From Paenibacillus sp. SC116 (GTDB lineage Bacteria > Bacillota > Bacilli > Paenibacillales > Paenibacillaceae): a DNA stretch of 64,000 nt. This document shows, in pieces, positions 44,801-52,763 of this stretch. The notes under the pieces were generated by a model that saw only the letters and a program-made list of their open reading frames with translations, was not told where the DNA came from and ran no database searches. Location of the stretch: contig NZ_JANIOF010000007.1 of the NCBI RefSeq assembly GCF_024733555.1, forward strand, positions 1 to 64,000, written 5' to 3'. The number at the start of each line of letters is the position of its first letter. The first letter of the stretch is position 1. A program made the translations under genes and the position numbers.

Positions 44801-44938
44801 TTTTAATTCCTCCTTTAATATTTCAATCTATTTTATTACACAATGGCTCTACACAGGCATTATAAGACATAATTATACAATATACAACATATTTCGAACA
44901 TTTCTTCTCATTTTTGTCGAAATTAAACAAAAACAAAA

Positions 44939-44967
44939 AGGCCCTTTGTCATTAAGACAAAGGGCCT
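44939..44967 (-). terminator. Terminator of the comXPA-like operon
   Basis: A perfect 12-bp stem AGGCCCTTTGTC with GACAAAGGGCCT (44939-44950 / 44956-44967), followed on the minus strand by TTTTTGTTTTTG. Seven bases past the comA-like stop. Confidence 0.9.
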
Positions 44968-44973
44968 AGGTCA

Positions 44974-45636
44974 CTAAAATGTTTCTGATCGAATAAGTCC
45001 AAGTCGCTTCGACTCCACGATAGCTTCTGAGCGAGATCGCACACTTAACTTATCAAATATACGTGTTAAATTGTATTCTACCGTTCGCTGACTCATATGG
45101 AGCTTCGCCGCAATCTCTTTGTTACTCAGTCCTTCTGCTACTTCTTGCAAAATGTCCTGCTCACGTTCATTGATGGAAGCTTCTTCAACCGTCCCATCAC
45201 TACGAGTTACCTTCACTTCTCCACGTCGAAGCTGCTTAAGTAAGGAAACAGGGATAACCGCTTCCCCACGCATCGCACAATAAATAGAAGTCAGTAGTTG
45301 CTCACGAGATACGGTCTTCGAAATAAAGCCAGAAACACCATATTGAATGAGCAAGTTAAAATGAGAGATGATATCGTGGCCCGTATAGATAATTACACGC
45401 CTGTCCGGATCTTCCTGCATCAGTCGCTTCGTAAGCTCCAAACCCGTAATCGTCGGCATATTCAAATCGCATAGAATAATATCGAACGATTCTTGCTTGA
45501 GTGCTTCTATTGCTTCCATGGCGGAAAGAACGACATGAACACTCATATTGGAGTCTTGTTCAATCATGGTCTTCGTTCCTTCACCTACAGACGGATGATC
45601 ATCAACTAATAAGATACGAATCTCGCTCATGTTCAT
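44974..45636 (-). CDS. comA: ComA-like NarL/LuxR family response regulator
   Basis: A 220-residue response regulator. The receiver has D12/D13 and phosphoacceptor D57 in IILCDLNMP. The C-terminal LuxR helix-turn-helix (about 155-215) reads EREQDILQEVAEGLSNKEIAAKLHMSQRTVEYNLTRIFDKL (in part). It overlaps the 3' end of the comP-like gene by 35 bases, as in Bacillus comPA. ATG at 45630, with GAGGGG 9 bases upstream, is an alternative start. TTGCGG/CCGCAA half-sites near the comX-like gene are the likely targets, giving positive feedback. Assignment as ComA rests on context plus family. Confidence 0.75.
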   Translation of the reverse strand: MNMSEIRILLVDDHPSVGEGTKTMIEQDSNMSVHVVLSAMEAIEALKQESFDIILCDLNMPTITGLELTKRLMQEDPDRRVIIYTGHDIISHFNLLIQYGVSGFISKTVSREQLLTSIYCAMRGEAVIPVSLLKQLRRGEVKVTRSDGTVEEASINEREQDILQEVAEGLSNKEIAAKLHMSQRTVEYNLTRIFDKLSVRSRSEAIVESKRLGLIRSETF

Positions 45637-48022
45637 TTTCCCCTCTACTGCTAGATAATATAGTTGGCAGCATGATCTGGACTTCGAAGCCTTGCCCTTT
45701 CTCAGAATGGAACTCTATCTCACCTTCCAGACTAATTACTCTCTCGCGAATTCCTGACATTCCCATATGACTAAAAGAAGATTCCATCTGATGCAAGTCC
45801 ATTCCGACACCATCATCTTTGTATGTAAAGTAGACTTGGTCATTCATTTGACTCAGTTCAATCCATACCTTATCTGCCTGTGCATGCTTTGATGTATTTC
45901 GAAGCAACTCCTGTACAATTCGGTAGACAGCTGTAATTTGCTCCTCGCTAAGCATGCTTTGCAGTGGCTCTACTTTAAATTGCACATCGAAATTCACATG
46001 GAGACGCATATGATCCAGTAAGGAGTCAAGTGCCTGCTGCAATCCTAGCTCTTTTAATAAAGGAGGCCTTAACTCATTACATGTCTCTCGAATTTGGAAA
46101 ATAACATCGAGCAAGCCTTCTTTAATATCATAGAGCTGCTGCATAGATTCCGAAGACAATTCATATTTGTAATCTGTCAAAAACGTCTCCAGCTTGCGGA
46201 ACCAAATGAGCTGATCCTGCAAAGCCGAATCATGCAAGTCAGATGCCAGACGTCTTCGTTCGTTCTCTGAAAGACAGAAAATCAACCGTAGTACCCACGG
46301 AGAGGCACCACGTCCCTTTTGCATCTCGGTTTCCAGATCATCCAGCAAATTTTGAATTAAATATAAGTTCTCATTTAAGATACTAGTATAATTGGCTACA
46401 GTCTTGAACCATCTTAGTTCATCCACATTGAATTTCGTGTTGTTCACTTTGTTGCCAATCCAGATCGCATATAGCTGATCATTTCGCTGCCCGATAATGA
46501 GACATAAGCCATCTTCCAAAGTAACAATATCAGCCACTTTCAAGGAACGACGTCCAAGCAGCAACTTGTGATCCCCTTCGCATATTTTCATATTTTCAGG
46601 ATACTCAATAGATCCCGTGGCCTTATCGATCGTAAAGAAGCAGATATCTTCCACCGGCATTAATGTGCGAATTTCTTGTGATAGAGAACGCTCCAGATCA
46701 TCGCGCTTCATTACTTTGGATAGTGCGCTCGAATATCGATCCAATCCCTCTTGTAGAGAGTACATCTGCTTAAATATTTTTGGACGATAGCGATAGTCTA
46801 TCTGCTCTTTCAAGTAGAGCAATAAAGTCATACTGCTATATACAATAATGAAAAATTTGAATCCTACCCAAAAATAAGACTCTGTTTGTAAGGTAATTAC
46901 TAACAATGTCGTTACAATAAGGGATGGGACTAACGCTAAGGAAGCGTAGTATTTAAATCGTGTCACGACAAAATCAACGTCAAAGAGCTTCTTCGACGTA
47001 AACAAATACAAATATCCTACCGGTAGAGCTATAAGAAAGAGCGTCGAAAAATGATGCACTACTAATTGAGTTCCAAATAACAATAGCGGAAACAAATTCA
47101 ATACAACGAATGGCGTAAACGCCAGTGCATGTGAAATTAACATAATTTTAAACAGTGGCTTCAACTTCGCATGACGTGGTTTACGGTATACATCGATCAA
47201 ACAATATAAACAAAGCCCATAACCGATAATTAAAGTTATATATGTCAAAAATGCACTTGATTCGAATGCTGTGGGAGCGAACACATCTGTCACTGCCAAA
47301 ATAAAATTAATAATAACTACGAGTTCAAGTAACAATATAACTACGACCATGAATCTTGATTTATAGATAAATTCAATATTATGGCGCCGTAAGTATACAT
47401 TCATAAAGTAAAGAAAGACAAATGGAATAACCGGAAGAAGTCCTGCCATCATAAATCTTCCAATAGTATCAATGCGTACTGCAACTGGAGAAGCATAATA
47501 AGTGAAACCTATTAATAGAAAATACAAAACAAGAATGACGGCTGCCTTGTCATGTTTGCATTTCACATATAAGATAATGGATATAATTAAATTAGCAATA
47601 AAGAAAAATAACGGTACTATAAAGCTAAAAATCATTTCTTTTTTTGGAATAGAGCTTAGACCACCCATGTCAAATGTATACAATTTAGATCCTGATATAT
47701 GGGAGTCTACCAATATACTCTCAGCTTTTTCAACCCTAGAATATTTAACAAACATTTCAAATTCATTCGCTGGTTTGCTATCAACTTCGATTACTCGATC
47801 TCCTACCTGTATTCCTTCCTCAAATGCTCTACCCAACGGATCAATCTCTGTAACAATTACATTTCCTGTTTTGTCTAACTCCCCAACTATTCCTATGATC
47901 GGCACAGTAAAGATAACATACGTAAAATAAGAAAAAAACGTGCAGACTAACAGCACTACTGACATAAAGTATGCCTTATGCGCAGTACGCTGATTATCTG
48001 CACGGTCTACTTTTATTTCCAA
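45602..48022 (-). CDS. comP: ComP-like membrane histidine kinase with PDZ-type extracytoplasmic domain
   Basis: An 806-residue sensor kinase. TM1 (about 20-42) is followed by an outside PDZ-like domain (about 45-125, VTEIDPLGRAFEEGIQVGDRVIEVD in part). About eight further membrane segments extend to residue 420. Then come a linker region, HisKA_3 with H597 in LASDLHDSALQDQL, and HATPase (RIVQELLRNTSKHAQA, DDGVGMDL, MGMSGIRERV). This is the exact layout of Bacillus ComP, the receptor of ComX pheromone. The TTG start overlaps the comX-like stop by 10 bases, implying coupling; ATG at 47965 (AAGG upstream) is an alternative. Ligand specificity cannot be read. Confidence 0.8.
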   Translation of the reverse strand: MEIKVDRADNQRTAHKAYFMSVVLLVCTFFSYFTYVIFTVPIIGIVGELDKTGNVIVTEIDPLGRAFEEGIQVGDRVIEVDSKPANEFEMFVKYSRVEKAESILVDSHISGSKLYTFDMGGLSSIPKKEMIFSFIVPLFFFIANLIISIILYVKCKHDKAAVILVLYFLLIGFTYYASPVAVRIDTIGRFMMAGLLPVIPFVFLYFMNVYLRRHNIEFIYKSRFMVVVILLLELVVIINFILAVTDVFAPTAFESSAFLTYITLIIGYGLCLYCLIDVYRKPRHAKLKPLFKIMLISHALAFTPFVVLNLFPLLLFGTQLVVHHFSTLFLIALPVGYLYLFTSKKLFDVDFVVTRFKYYASLALVPSLIVTTLLVITLQTESYFWVGFKFFIIVYSSMTLLLYLKEQIDYRYRPKIFKQMYSLQEGLDRYSSALSKVMKRDDLERSLSQEIRTLMPVEDICFFTIDKATGSIEYPENMKICEGDHKLLLGRRSLKVADIVTLEDGLCLIIGQRNDQLYAIWIGNKVNNTKFNVDELRWFKTVANYTSILNENLYLIQNLLDDLETEMQKGRGASPWVLRLIFCLSENERRRLASDLHDSALQDQLIWFRKLETFLTDYKYELSSESMQQLYDIKEGLLDVIFQIRETCNELRPPLLKELGLQQALDSLLDHMRLHVNFDVQFKVEPLQSMLSEEQITAVYRIVQELLRNTSKHAQADKVWIELSQMNDQVYFTYKDDGVGMDLHQMESSFSHMGMSGIRERVISLEGEIEFHSEKGQGFEVQIMLPTILSSSRGENEHERDSYLIS

Positions 48023-48192
48023 ACGTTAGTTGCCCCGTAAACGTTCTCTGCTGGTTGCTTGCTACCCATAACATCAAAGAGCGCCTTATTTTCCAATTCA
48101 CTTATTCCCGCAAACTGTACTTTTCCTTGAAGGAAGCTTTCCATCAGATTGCGGTCTTTTAATAAAGATTGAATGATTTCATTTAGCATCAT
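48013..48192 (-). CDS. comX: ComX-like pheromone precursor with C-terminal tryptophan
   Basis: A 59-codon gene with GGGGAGG about 10 bases before ATG 48192, ending inside the start of the comP-like gene. The N-terminal part has the ComX look: a helix (LNEIIQSLLKDRNLMESFL), then GKVQFAGISELENKALFD, where ComX precursors have a KxGEASLIGxS-like stretch. The C-terminus is GATNVWK, with Trp next to last; ComX is prenylated on a Trp near its C-terminus. Position directly before ComP-type receptor and ComA-type regulator genes strongly supports a pheromone role. No comQ gene for the prenylation is present in the window. Confidence 0.7.
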   Translation of the reverse strand: MMLNEIIQSLLKDRNLMESFLQGKVQFAGISELENKALFDVMGSKQPAENVYGATNVWK

Positions 48193-48268
48193 AATCTTAA
48201 ATACCTCCCCATATTTATCTGTTACAGTGCCTCACTACTAAATCTAACAGGTAGGTAGCGATTTCACT

Positions 48269-48340
48269 CCGCAATTCGGTATAGTATTTCCCGCAATATT
48301 ATTGCGGGATTATACTCGCGAGCCTTGCGGTATATTGCAA
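48269..48340 (-). promoter_or_regulatory. comX promoter with ComA-type boxes
   Basis: On the minus strand TTGCAA-TATA-CCGCAA (48340-48325) resembles the ComA box TTGCGG-N4-CCGCAA and ends 10 bases before a perfect TATAAT (48314-48309) that lacks its own -35. Just downstream lies the perfect 21-base palindrome TCCCGCAATATTATTGCGGGA split around ATT (48289-48309), and another TTGCGG at 48274-48269. The clustering implies control by the adjacent regulator. The remainder of the 48193-48502 gap is leader. Confidence 0.6.
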
Positions 48341-48394
48341 TACGATCATATCTCTACCTTGTCAGACATTTATTGTAGCGTACATAGGAAAAAA

Positions 48395-48445
48395 TGGGCA
48401 ACTACAAATCCACGCAATGATTGTGCGTTGACTTGTGGTTGCCCA
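48395..48445 (-). terminator. Terminator after the lantibiotic-dehydratase-like gene
   Basis: TGGGCAAC (48395-48402) pairs with GTTGCCCA (48438-48445), extended by several inner pairs (ACAA/TTGT, ACGCAA/TTGTGCGT), with TTTTTTCC following on the minus strand. It separates this gene from comX. Confidence 0.75.
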
Positions 48446-48502
48446 CCTATAAAGTTTATATACGTATCCTATCATCTAGAATGGATCAGTGAATGAGTTG
48501 TG

Positions 48503-49627
48503 TTAATTCAGTTCTGCATGCTGCACATGGTACGTGCTACTCATACGCAGCACTCTTTCCGCACTTCCTGCCAACAAATACGCAAGCAAGTGTTTGACAT
48601 GCGAACTAATATGAAACAATGGGAGGAGCCCATCTAAAACGCCCATCAAACAGCAATATGCATTCATCGCAGAATTCTGCTCATCCTTCTCTTGCCGCAG
48701 TCTGGTAACAGCAGACAAAAGTCGTTCAGCCTTGAAAGCAAATTGCCCCGTCATGTTTCCTGACATCGGGTAAAGATGTTCGAGCCACAGCGCTTCAACT
48801 TCTTCAGCCTGCAGCAATCCTTCCTCTGTAAGCTTCATCACGGCATTAGACAATTCTTTTAACGCTGCCGACCATCTGCGCAAGAGCTCATCCTGCCCTA
48901 CATACAACCCTATCTCAGATGAATGCTGGACAACTTCCTGAATGGCTTGATCAAACACAGCCCCCCACTGTCCATCTACTTCTTGAAACTGTTTTTGAAT
49001 AAATTGTTTCTGTTCAGATCGTTTCATAAATTCGACATAGTTCACTGCGATATCTTTATAAATGCTGTATCCAGTATGCAATCCATGACTCGGAAACAGC
49101 ATGCTAACAGAAGCCATCATCCGTACAAGCTGGACATAACGAGCTTGTCTATTAGATCGTGTGCGCTCAATCTCTAAATGTACGAGTTCATATGTATAAG
49201 CATAAAAGCTGCGGAGCAATTCAGATAACAATGGATGCTTCCACAAACCAGAAAAACAACTGTGTTCATATATAGCAACCTGATTATCAGGCTGTAATGG
49301 CACAAGTGGGCCAGCACCTGGACACTCATTCTCCCACTGCTCACATAATTGTAAATAAGAGCTTTCATCCAGCTTGCGTTGAGAGGGATATTTGGACAAG
49401 TAGACTTTCAATCGATCTTTAATATGTTGAAAACAAGTCTCCGCAGCCTCTTCCTGCTCAAATTCCACATGGATGGCAATATGAGGACCAAACCTCCAAT
49501 GACGCTGCACATAAGCTCGTACAAAGCTGCCATTTGCTTTCATTTGTTGGAGAACAGGTCTAATACCATCAAGCAGCAAAGCATGCTTATCATCTTCATA
49601 ATAGTAGACTTGCATTGACTTCCACAT
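48503..49627 (-). CDS. Stand-alone protein similar to lantibiotic dehydratase C-terminal (SpaB_C/thiopeptide-type) domain
   Basis: A 374-residue soluble protein. The N-terminus (MQVYYYEDDKHALLLDGIRP, then QRHWRFGPHIAIHVEF) has the wording of the SpaB_C domain, where an RyW-x-GPH-x-R type motif starts the glutamate-elimination half of lantibiotic dehydratases and thiopeptide cyclases. A middle part (YEHSCFSGLWKHPLLSELL) and an all-helical C-terminus follow. It lacks the glutamylation domain, so it cannot be a full LanB. No YcaO, LanC or full precursor cluster is near. It may modify a peptide; the ComX-like precursor next door is a candidate substrate, purely by proximity. The leader is structured. 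Confidence 0.5.
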   Translation of the reverse strand: MWKSMQVYYYEDDKHALLLDGIRPVLQQMKANGSFVRAYVQRHWRFGPHIAIHVEFEQEEAAETCFQHIKDRLKVYLSKYPSQRKLDESSYLQLCEQWENECPGAGPLVPLQPDNQVAIYEHSCFSGLWKHPLLSELLRSFYAYTYELVHLEIERTRSNRQARYVQLVRMMASVSMLFPSHGLHTGYSIYKDIAVNYVEFMKRSEQKQFIQKQFQEVDGQWGAVFDQAIQEVVQHSSEIGLYVGQDELLRRWSAALKELSNAVMKLTEEGLLQAEEVEALWLEHLYPMSGNMTGQFAFKAERLLSAVTRLRQEKDEQNSAMNAYCCLMGVLDGLLPLFHISSHVKHLLAYLLAGSAERVLRMSSTYHVQHAELN

Positions 49628-49682
49628 ACGGGGGAACTCCCTTCCTAATTAAATACGGTGAGATATCCCCTATAAATGAATA

Positions 49683-49800
49683 GACGATGCCGAAACGGCA
49701 GGGGTCACCGTTTACAGCATCGTCACTCTAATAGCAGAGGGGTCAGTTTTTCAACAGTAAAGGTCGCTAGGGGAGAGGGACGACCTTATCAACTGTTGAA
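49683..49800 (-). ncRNA. Structured C-rich leader or small RNA upstream of the SpaB_C-like gene
   Basis: Two strong stem-loops on the minus strand. The first is TTCAACAGTT.AAGGTCG with CGACCTT.ACTGTTGAA (49800-49750). The second is GACGATGC with GCATCGTC (49724-49683) containing an ACGG/CCGT inner stem. Their loops are C-rich (CCCTCTCCCC and ACCCCT) and could pair with the AAGGGAG ribosome site or an AGGGG nearby. No known riboswitch motif was recognised. Confidence 0.45.
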
Positions 49801-49879
49801 TGAGGAGAACCTGACGTAACTGCAAGGTTGTCTTACTTGCATCATATACGATATTTCGGCAAGATTCACCGATAACTAG

Positions 49880-49895
49880 TGTGGTAATTACCACA
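49880..49895. promoter_or_regulatory. Perfect 16-base palindrome in divergent promoter region
   Basis: TGTGGTAATTACCACA is a perfect palindrome between the SpaB_C-like gene and the TetR gene. It differs from the TetR-type operators nearby, so it may bind another dimeric regulator. Owner unknown. Confidence 0.5.
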
Positions 49896-49930
49896 ATTAA
49901 ATTGCGTTGTTGGTTCGGTGATTGATAGCA

Positions 49931-49986
49931 TTGACGAAACAGGAAAATAATGCTATTTTGTAACCGACGGTTAGTAACCATTGGTT
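49931..49986 (+). promoter_or_regulatory. tetR promoter and double operator
   Basis: TTGACG (49931-49936), 17 bases, TATTTT (49954-49959). Directly after come two palindromes, AACCGACGGTT (49962-49972) and AACCATTGGTT (49976-49986), 14 bases apart. Such a pair at the start site is typical for TetR-family autorepression. Confidence 0.7.
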
Positions 49987-50039
49987 ATTAAATAATTCAC
50001 CTATTCTTATACATAAAAAACATGACTTAGGAGGAACTC

Positions 50040-50660
50040 ATGAACAAAGCTCAACGTTCTGAATTAACGAAGCAAGCAATATTATCCGCGGCTGCCGAGC
50101 TATTCACAAACACCGGATTCGAGGAAGTCACAATGCGAGAAATTGCGAAGCAGGCAGGATGTTCACACACTGCTATCTATATCTATTTTCAGGATAAAGA
50201 AACACTGCTCTTCCAATTAGCTAGACAGCCATTGCAACAATTGCAAGACCGCCTGCATGAACTTCAACAAGACACGAACCTTGCTTCTGATGCAACACTG
50301 AAACAAATGGCACTCGCTCTCATCCATTTCGGACTTACCTATCGCAGCATGTATCATTTATTTTTCTTTGCTCGATCATCCAGAGTAGATGAAAAAGAAC
50401 CTAATCTGGTCATACAGAAGCTGCGCAACGATCTATTCTCTATACTGAGAGCTTCAATGGCCGACATGATTAACGCTCCAGCAGACGATCCGCAAACGCT
50501 GGCGTATACACGTGCTTTCTACTATTGTTTGCACGGCATTATTACCACTTACCTCGAATCAGAAGAGCCTGATTCTGAACTGCATGACCGTTTGGATGAT
50601 ACATTTGAATTGACAATTGATATCTTTCTAGCAGGGATTCGACAGCATATACAACGATAA
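50040..50660 (+). CDS. TetR family transcriptional regulator
   Basis: A 206-residue repressor. The N-terminal helix-turn-helix is classic (ILSAAAELFTNTGFEEVTMREIAKQAGCSHTAIYIYF in part, with the YxYF end). The C-terminal ligand domain (about 60-200) resembles the TetR_C_33/YsiA-like helical group. It probably represses itself and the MBL gene 28 bases downstream through the twin operators upstream. Inducer unknown. GGAGGAACTC precedes the ATG. Confidence 0.88.
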   Translation: MNKAQRSELTKQAILSAAAELFTNTGFEEVTMREIAKQAGCSHTAIYIYFQDKETLLFQLARQPLQQLQDRLHELQQDTNLASDATLKQMALALIHFGLTYRSMYHLFFFARSSRVDEKEPNLVIQKLRNDLFSILRASMADMINAPADDPQTLAYTRAFYYCLHGIITTYLESEEPDSELHDRLDDTFELTIDIFLAGIRQHIQR

Positions 50661-50688
50661 AAAAAGAACAACTTAGGGAGGATTTCGT

Positions 50689-51366
50689 ATGAAGTTAGAA
50701 CAAATTTCTACACATATCTGGTCTTTAAAAACGTGGTTCTTATTTCCGATGCGAGTATGGCTAGTTAAAGATGATGAGGGCATTACGCTCGTTGATGCCG
50801 GCATGCCATTCATGGCGCGCAGCATTCATCGTGCAATTGATCAACTGAATGCTGGTTCCTTACAGCGCATTCTACTAACCCATGGCCATAGTGATCATGT
50901 TGGTTCCGTACATAAACTTCACAATGCTTATAACGTTCCTATATTTGCGCACGAAACAGAAATCCCTTATATGGAAGGTAAGATGATATATCCACGCCGA
51001 CGTAAATTAGAACAAAATGTACGACAAGGACTAGCTGCTGCTCTACCAAATACTGAAAATGGACAACTACAAGTGATCGCGGGATTACAACCGTACTTTA
51101 CACCGGGTCATTCTCCTGGACATACCGTATACATGCACGAAAAAGATAGTGTCTTGCTAGCAGGAGATTTATTCACCTCCAAGCGCGGTCGCTTGAAACG
51201 TCCTATGTCTGCCTTTACAGCTGATATGAAAGAAGCGATCACAAGTGGTTCGATCATTACGAAGTTGCAGCCGAAGCACCTAGAAGTCTGTCATGGAGCA
51301 CCTGTGTTGAATCCCGCTTCTCAGTGGGAGGAGTATCATGCACAAAATATGCATGATTTAAAATAG
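50689..51366 (+). CDS. MBL-fold metallo-hydrolase
   Basis: A 225-residue metallo-beta-lactamase fold enzyme. The metal-binding motif is THGHSDHVGS (about residue 64), followed by His in FTPGHSPGHT, Asp in LLAGDLF and a last His in LEVCHGAP. It is similar to stand-alone MBL hydrolases of Bacillales (YflN type). It is co-transcribed with the TetR gene, which suggests induction by a toxic or signalling compound it may hydrolyse. TTAGGGAGGA gives the ribosome site. Confidence 0.85.
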   Translation: MKLEQISTHIWSLKTWFLFPMRVWLVKDDEGITLVDAGMPFMARSIHRAIDQLNAGSLQRILLTHGHSDHVGSVHKLHNAYNVPIFAHETEIPYMEGKMIYPRRRKLEQNVRQGLAAALPNTENGQLQVIAGLQPYFTPGHSPGHTVYMHEKDSVLLAGDLFTSKRGRLKRPMSAFTADMKEAITSGSIITKLQPKHLEVCHGAPVLNPASQWEEYHAQNMHDLK

Positions 51367-51381
51367 GCCTATTGATACCAA

Positions 51382-51429
51382 AAAAGACCGCACTTGCAAG
51401 CAGCTGTATGCTTGCAAGTGCGGTCTTTT
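51382..51429 (+). terminator. Strong terminator after the TetR-MBL operon
   Basis: A perfect 21-bp stem (51382-51402 with 51409-51429) around a 6-base loop, ending in TTTT. A-rich on the other side, so bidirectional use with the NUDIX gene is possible. Confidence 0.92.
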
Positions 51430-51499
51430 CGTACAATAATGAATCATCTATTATAAACTAGGTAGGAACCATATCTGTAATACAACGGACTCCCCCACT

Positions 51500-52423
51500 T
51501 TAATTGTATAAAGACAACTTAGGTGTATGATCCGTAAATCGATACAGCTGTGCTGGACGCTGAGAATAACGATTCGAAGTGAGCAATTCACCATTTGGAC
51601 CACGTACCTCTTCAATCAGTCCTTGGCGTGTCCGAGTAGATGTCAGCTTGCGTACAAAATTCGGCTCTTCAAACGTAGGCACAACCGTCTGCAGTACTTG
51701 ATACAGTTCACTTATCGTAAATGCCTCTGGTAAAAACTGCTTCGCAATCGTTGTTGTCATCATTTTCTCTCGAATCATATCGAGGGCATCCTGAATAATA
51801 AGACGATGGTCAAATGCCAAATCCATATTCAGAGCCTCTTCTACCGGAATCAGCTTCAAATCGGCCGCATCATAAGATGCGCGACGGGCAGCTAGTACTT
51901 CCTCTTGGACTAAAGCACAGAATGCGTGCGACAATATCCATCCACGAGGATCTCTACCTGGAGTACTGTATATATTCAAATATTCAATATGGACATCTGT
52001 CACGTTGGTCTCTTCTTGCAGCTCGCGCCGAGCACAATCGTACAACGTCTCCGTCTCTCTGCAAAATCCGCCTGGCAGCGCCCATTGTCCTGCGAACGGC
52101 CAGCGTTTGCGTTGAATAAGCAGTACTTCGAGCTGCCGCTTCGGCATCGACTTCTTCACAGTAGGGCGTTCCTCTGTCGTGATTGTGAATATTACAATAT
52201 CGGCCGGAGCACCATCTGGTGTACGGTAACGGTTGGGTGAGTAATTTTTCTCATAGTCATCTAATTGCTGCTCTAGCGATAAGGCATACTTAGATGCTGT
52301 CTGCTCTTCTACACGAGAAGCCAAATTTTTAACATCAGATGCCTTATGCTCAGACGCACTGGATTGGCAAGAGTCGGCTTCGTTACCGTTCATGATTGTA
52401 TCTATCCCTTCCATATAAAACAT
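51500..52423 (-). CDS. NUDIX hydrolase with NrtR-like C-terminal domain
   Basis: A 307-residue protein. A Ser/Glu-rich N-terminus (1-60) leads to a NUDIX domain with a perfect box G-x5-E-x7-REL-x-EE (GGFCRETETLYDCARRELQEE in part, about 118-138). After about residue 215 there is a winged-helix-like domain (FTISELYQVLQTV, FVRKLTSTR) as in NrtR-type regulators or ADP-ribose pyrophosphatases. It may hydrolyse ADP-ribose or control NAD metabolism genes; no NAD gene is adjacent. ATG codons at 52423 and 52393 (GGAAGGGA upstream) are both possible starts. Confidence 0.82.
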   Translation of the reverse strand: MFYMEGIDTIMNGNEADSCQSSASEHKASDVKNLASRVEEQTASKYALSLEQQLDDYEKNYSPNRYRTPDGAPADIVIFTITTEERPTVKKSMPKRQLEVLLIQRKRWPFAGQWALPGGFCRETETLYDCARRELQEETNVTDVHIEYLNIYSTPGRDPRGWILSHAFCALVQEEVLAARRASYDAADLKLIPVEEALNMDLAFDHRLIIQDALDMIREKMMTTTIAKQFLPEAFTISELYQVLQTVVPTFEEPNFVRKLTSTRTRQGLIEEVRGPNGELLTSNRYSQRPAQLYRFTDHTPKLSLYN

Positions 52424-52725
52424 GATATCGTCCTAATTGTTCCACTATCTTAAAACCATGTAACGGTAATAACATTAGCATAATTACTATGTATAATAGT
52501 CTATTTAATAATATAAATACGACATTTATTATGAAGTGTCAACTATTTGCATGTAGAAACGGTTATTATACCACTGTTTAAATAAGCATGTCCGTCAATA
52601 AGAACATTTCTATCTAACACATTCATACTGCTCTACATTCACATTTATATGACTACCCATATTTTACATCAATTTACTTCCTTCATGCTAATTATAGCCG
52701 ATCCTATGTCCAGAACAATCAAAAA
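52424..52725. other. AT-rich intergenic region
   Basis: About 300 bases between the NUDIX gene and the RtcB terminator, strongly A/T-rich with short repeats such as TTTAATAATATAAAT. It should carry the NUDIX promoter on the minus strand. No gene is visible. Confidence 0.5.
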
Positions 52726-52758
52726 GACTTCCCGAATAGGTTTCTCATTCAGGAAGTC
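52726..52758 (-). terminator. Terminator of the RtcB operon
   Basis: GACTTCC-c-GAAT pairs with ATTC-a-GGAAGTC (52726-52758), with CTTTTTGATTG following on the minus strand. Confidence 0.75.
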
Positions 52759-52763
52759 CATTC

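Noticed and set aside
48503-49627. ComQ prenyltransferase for the ComX-like peptide
   Set aside because: No DDxxD-type prenyl-diphosphate motifs; the sequence instead resembles the lantibiotic dehydratase C-terminal domain.
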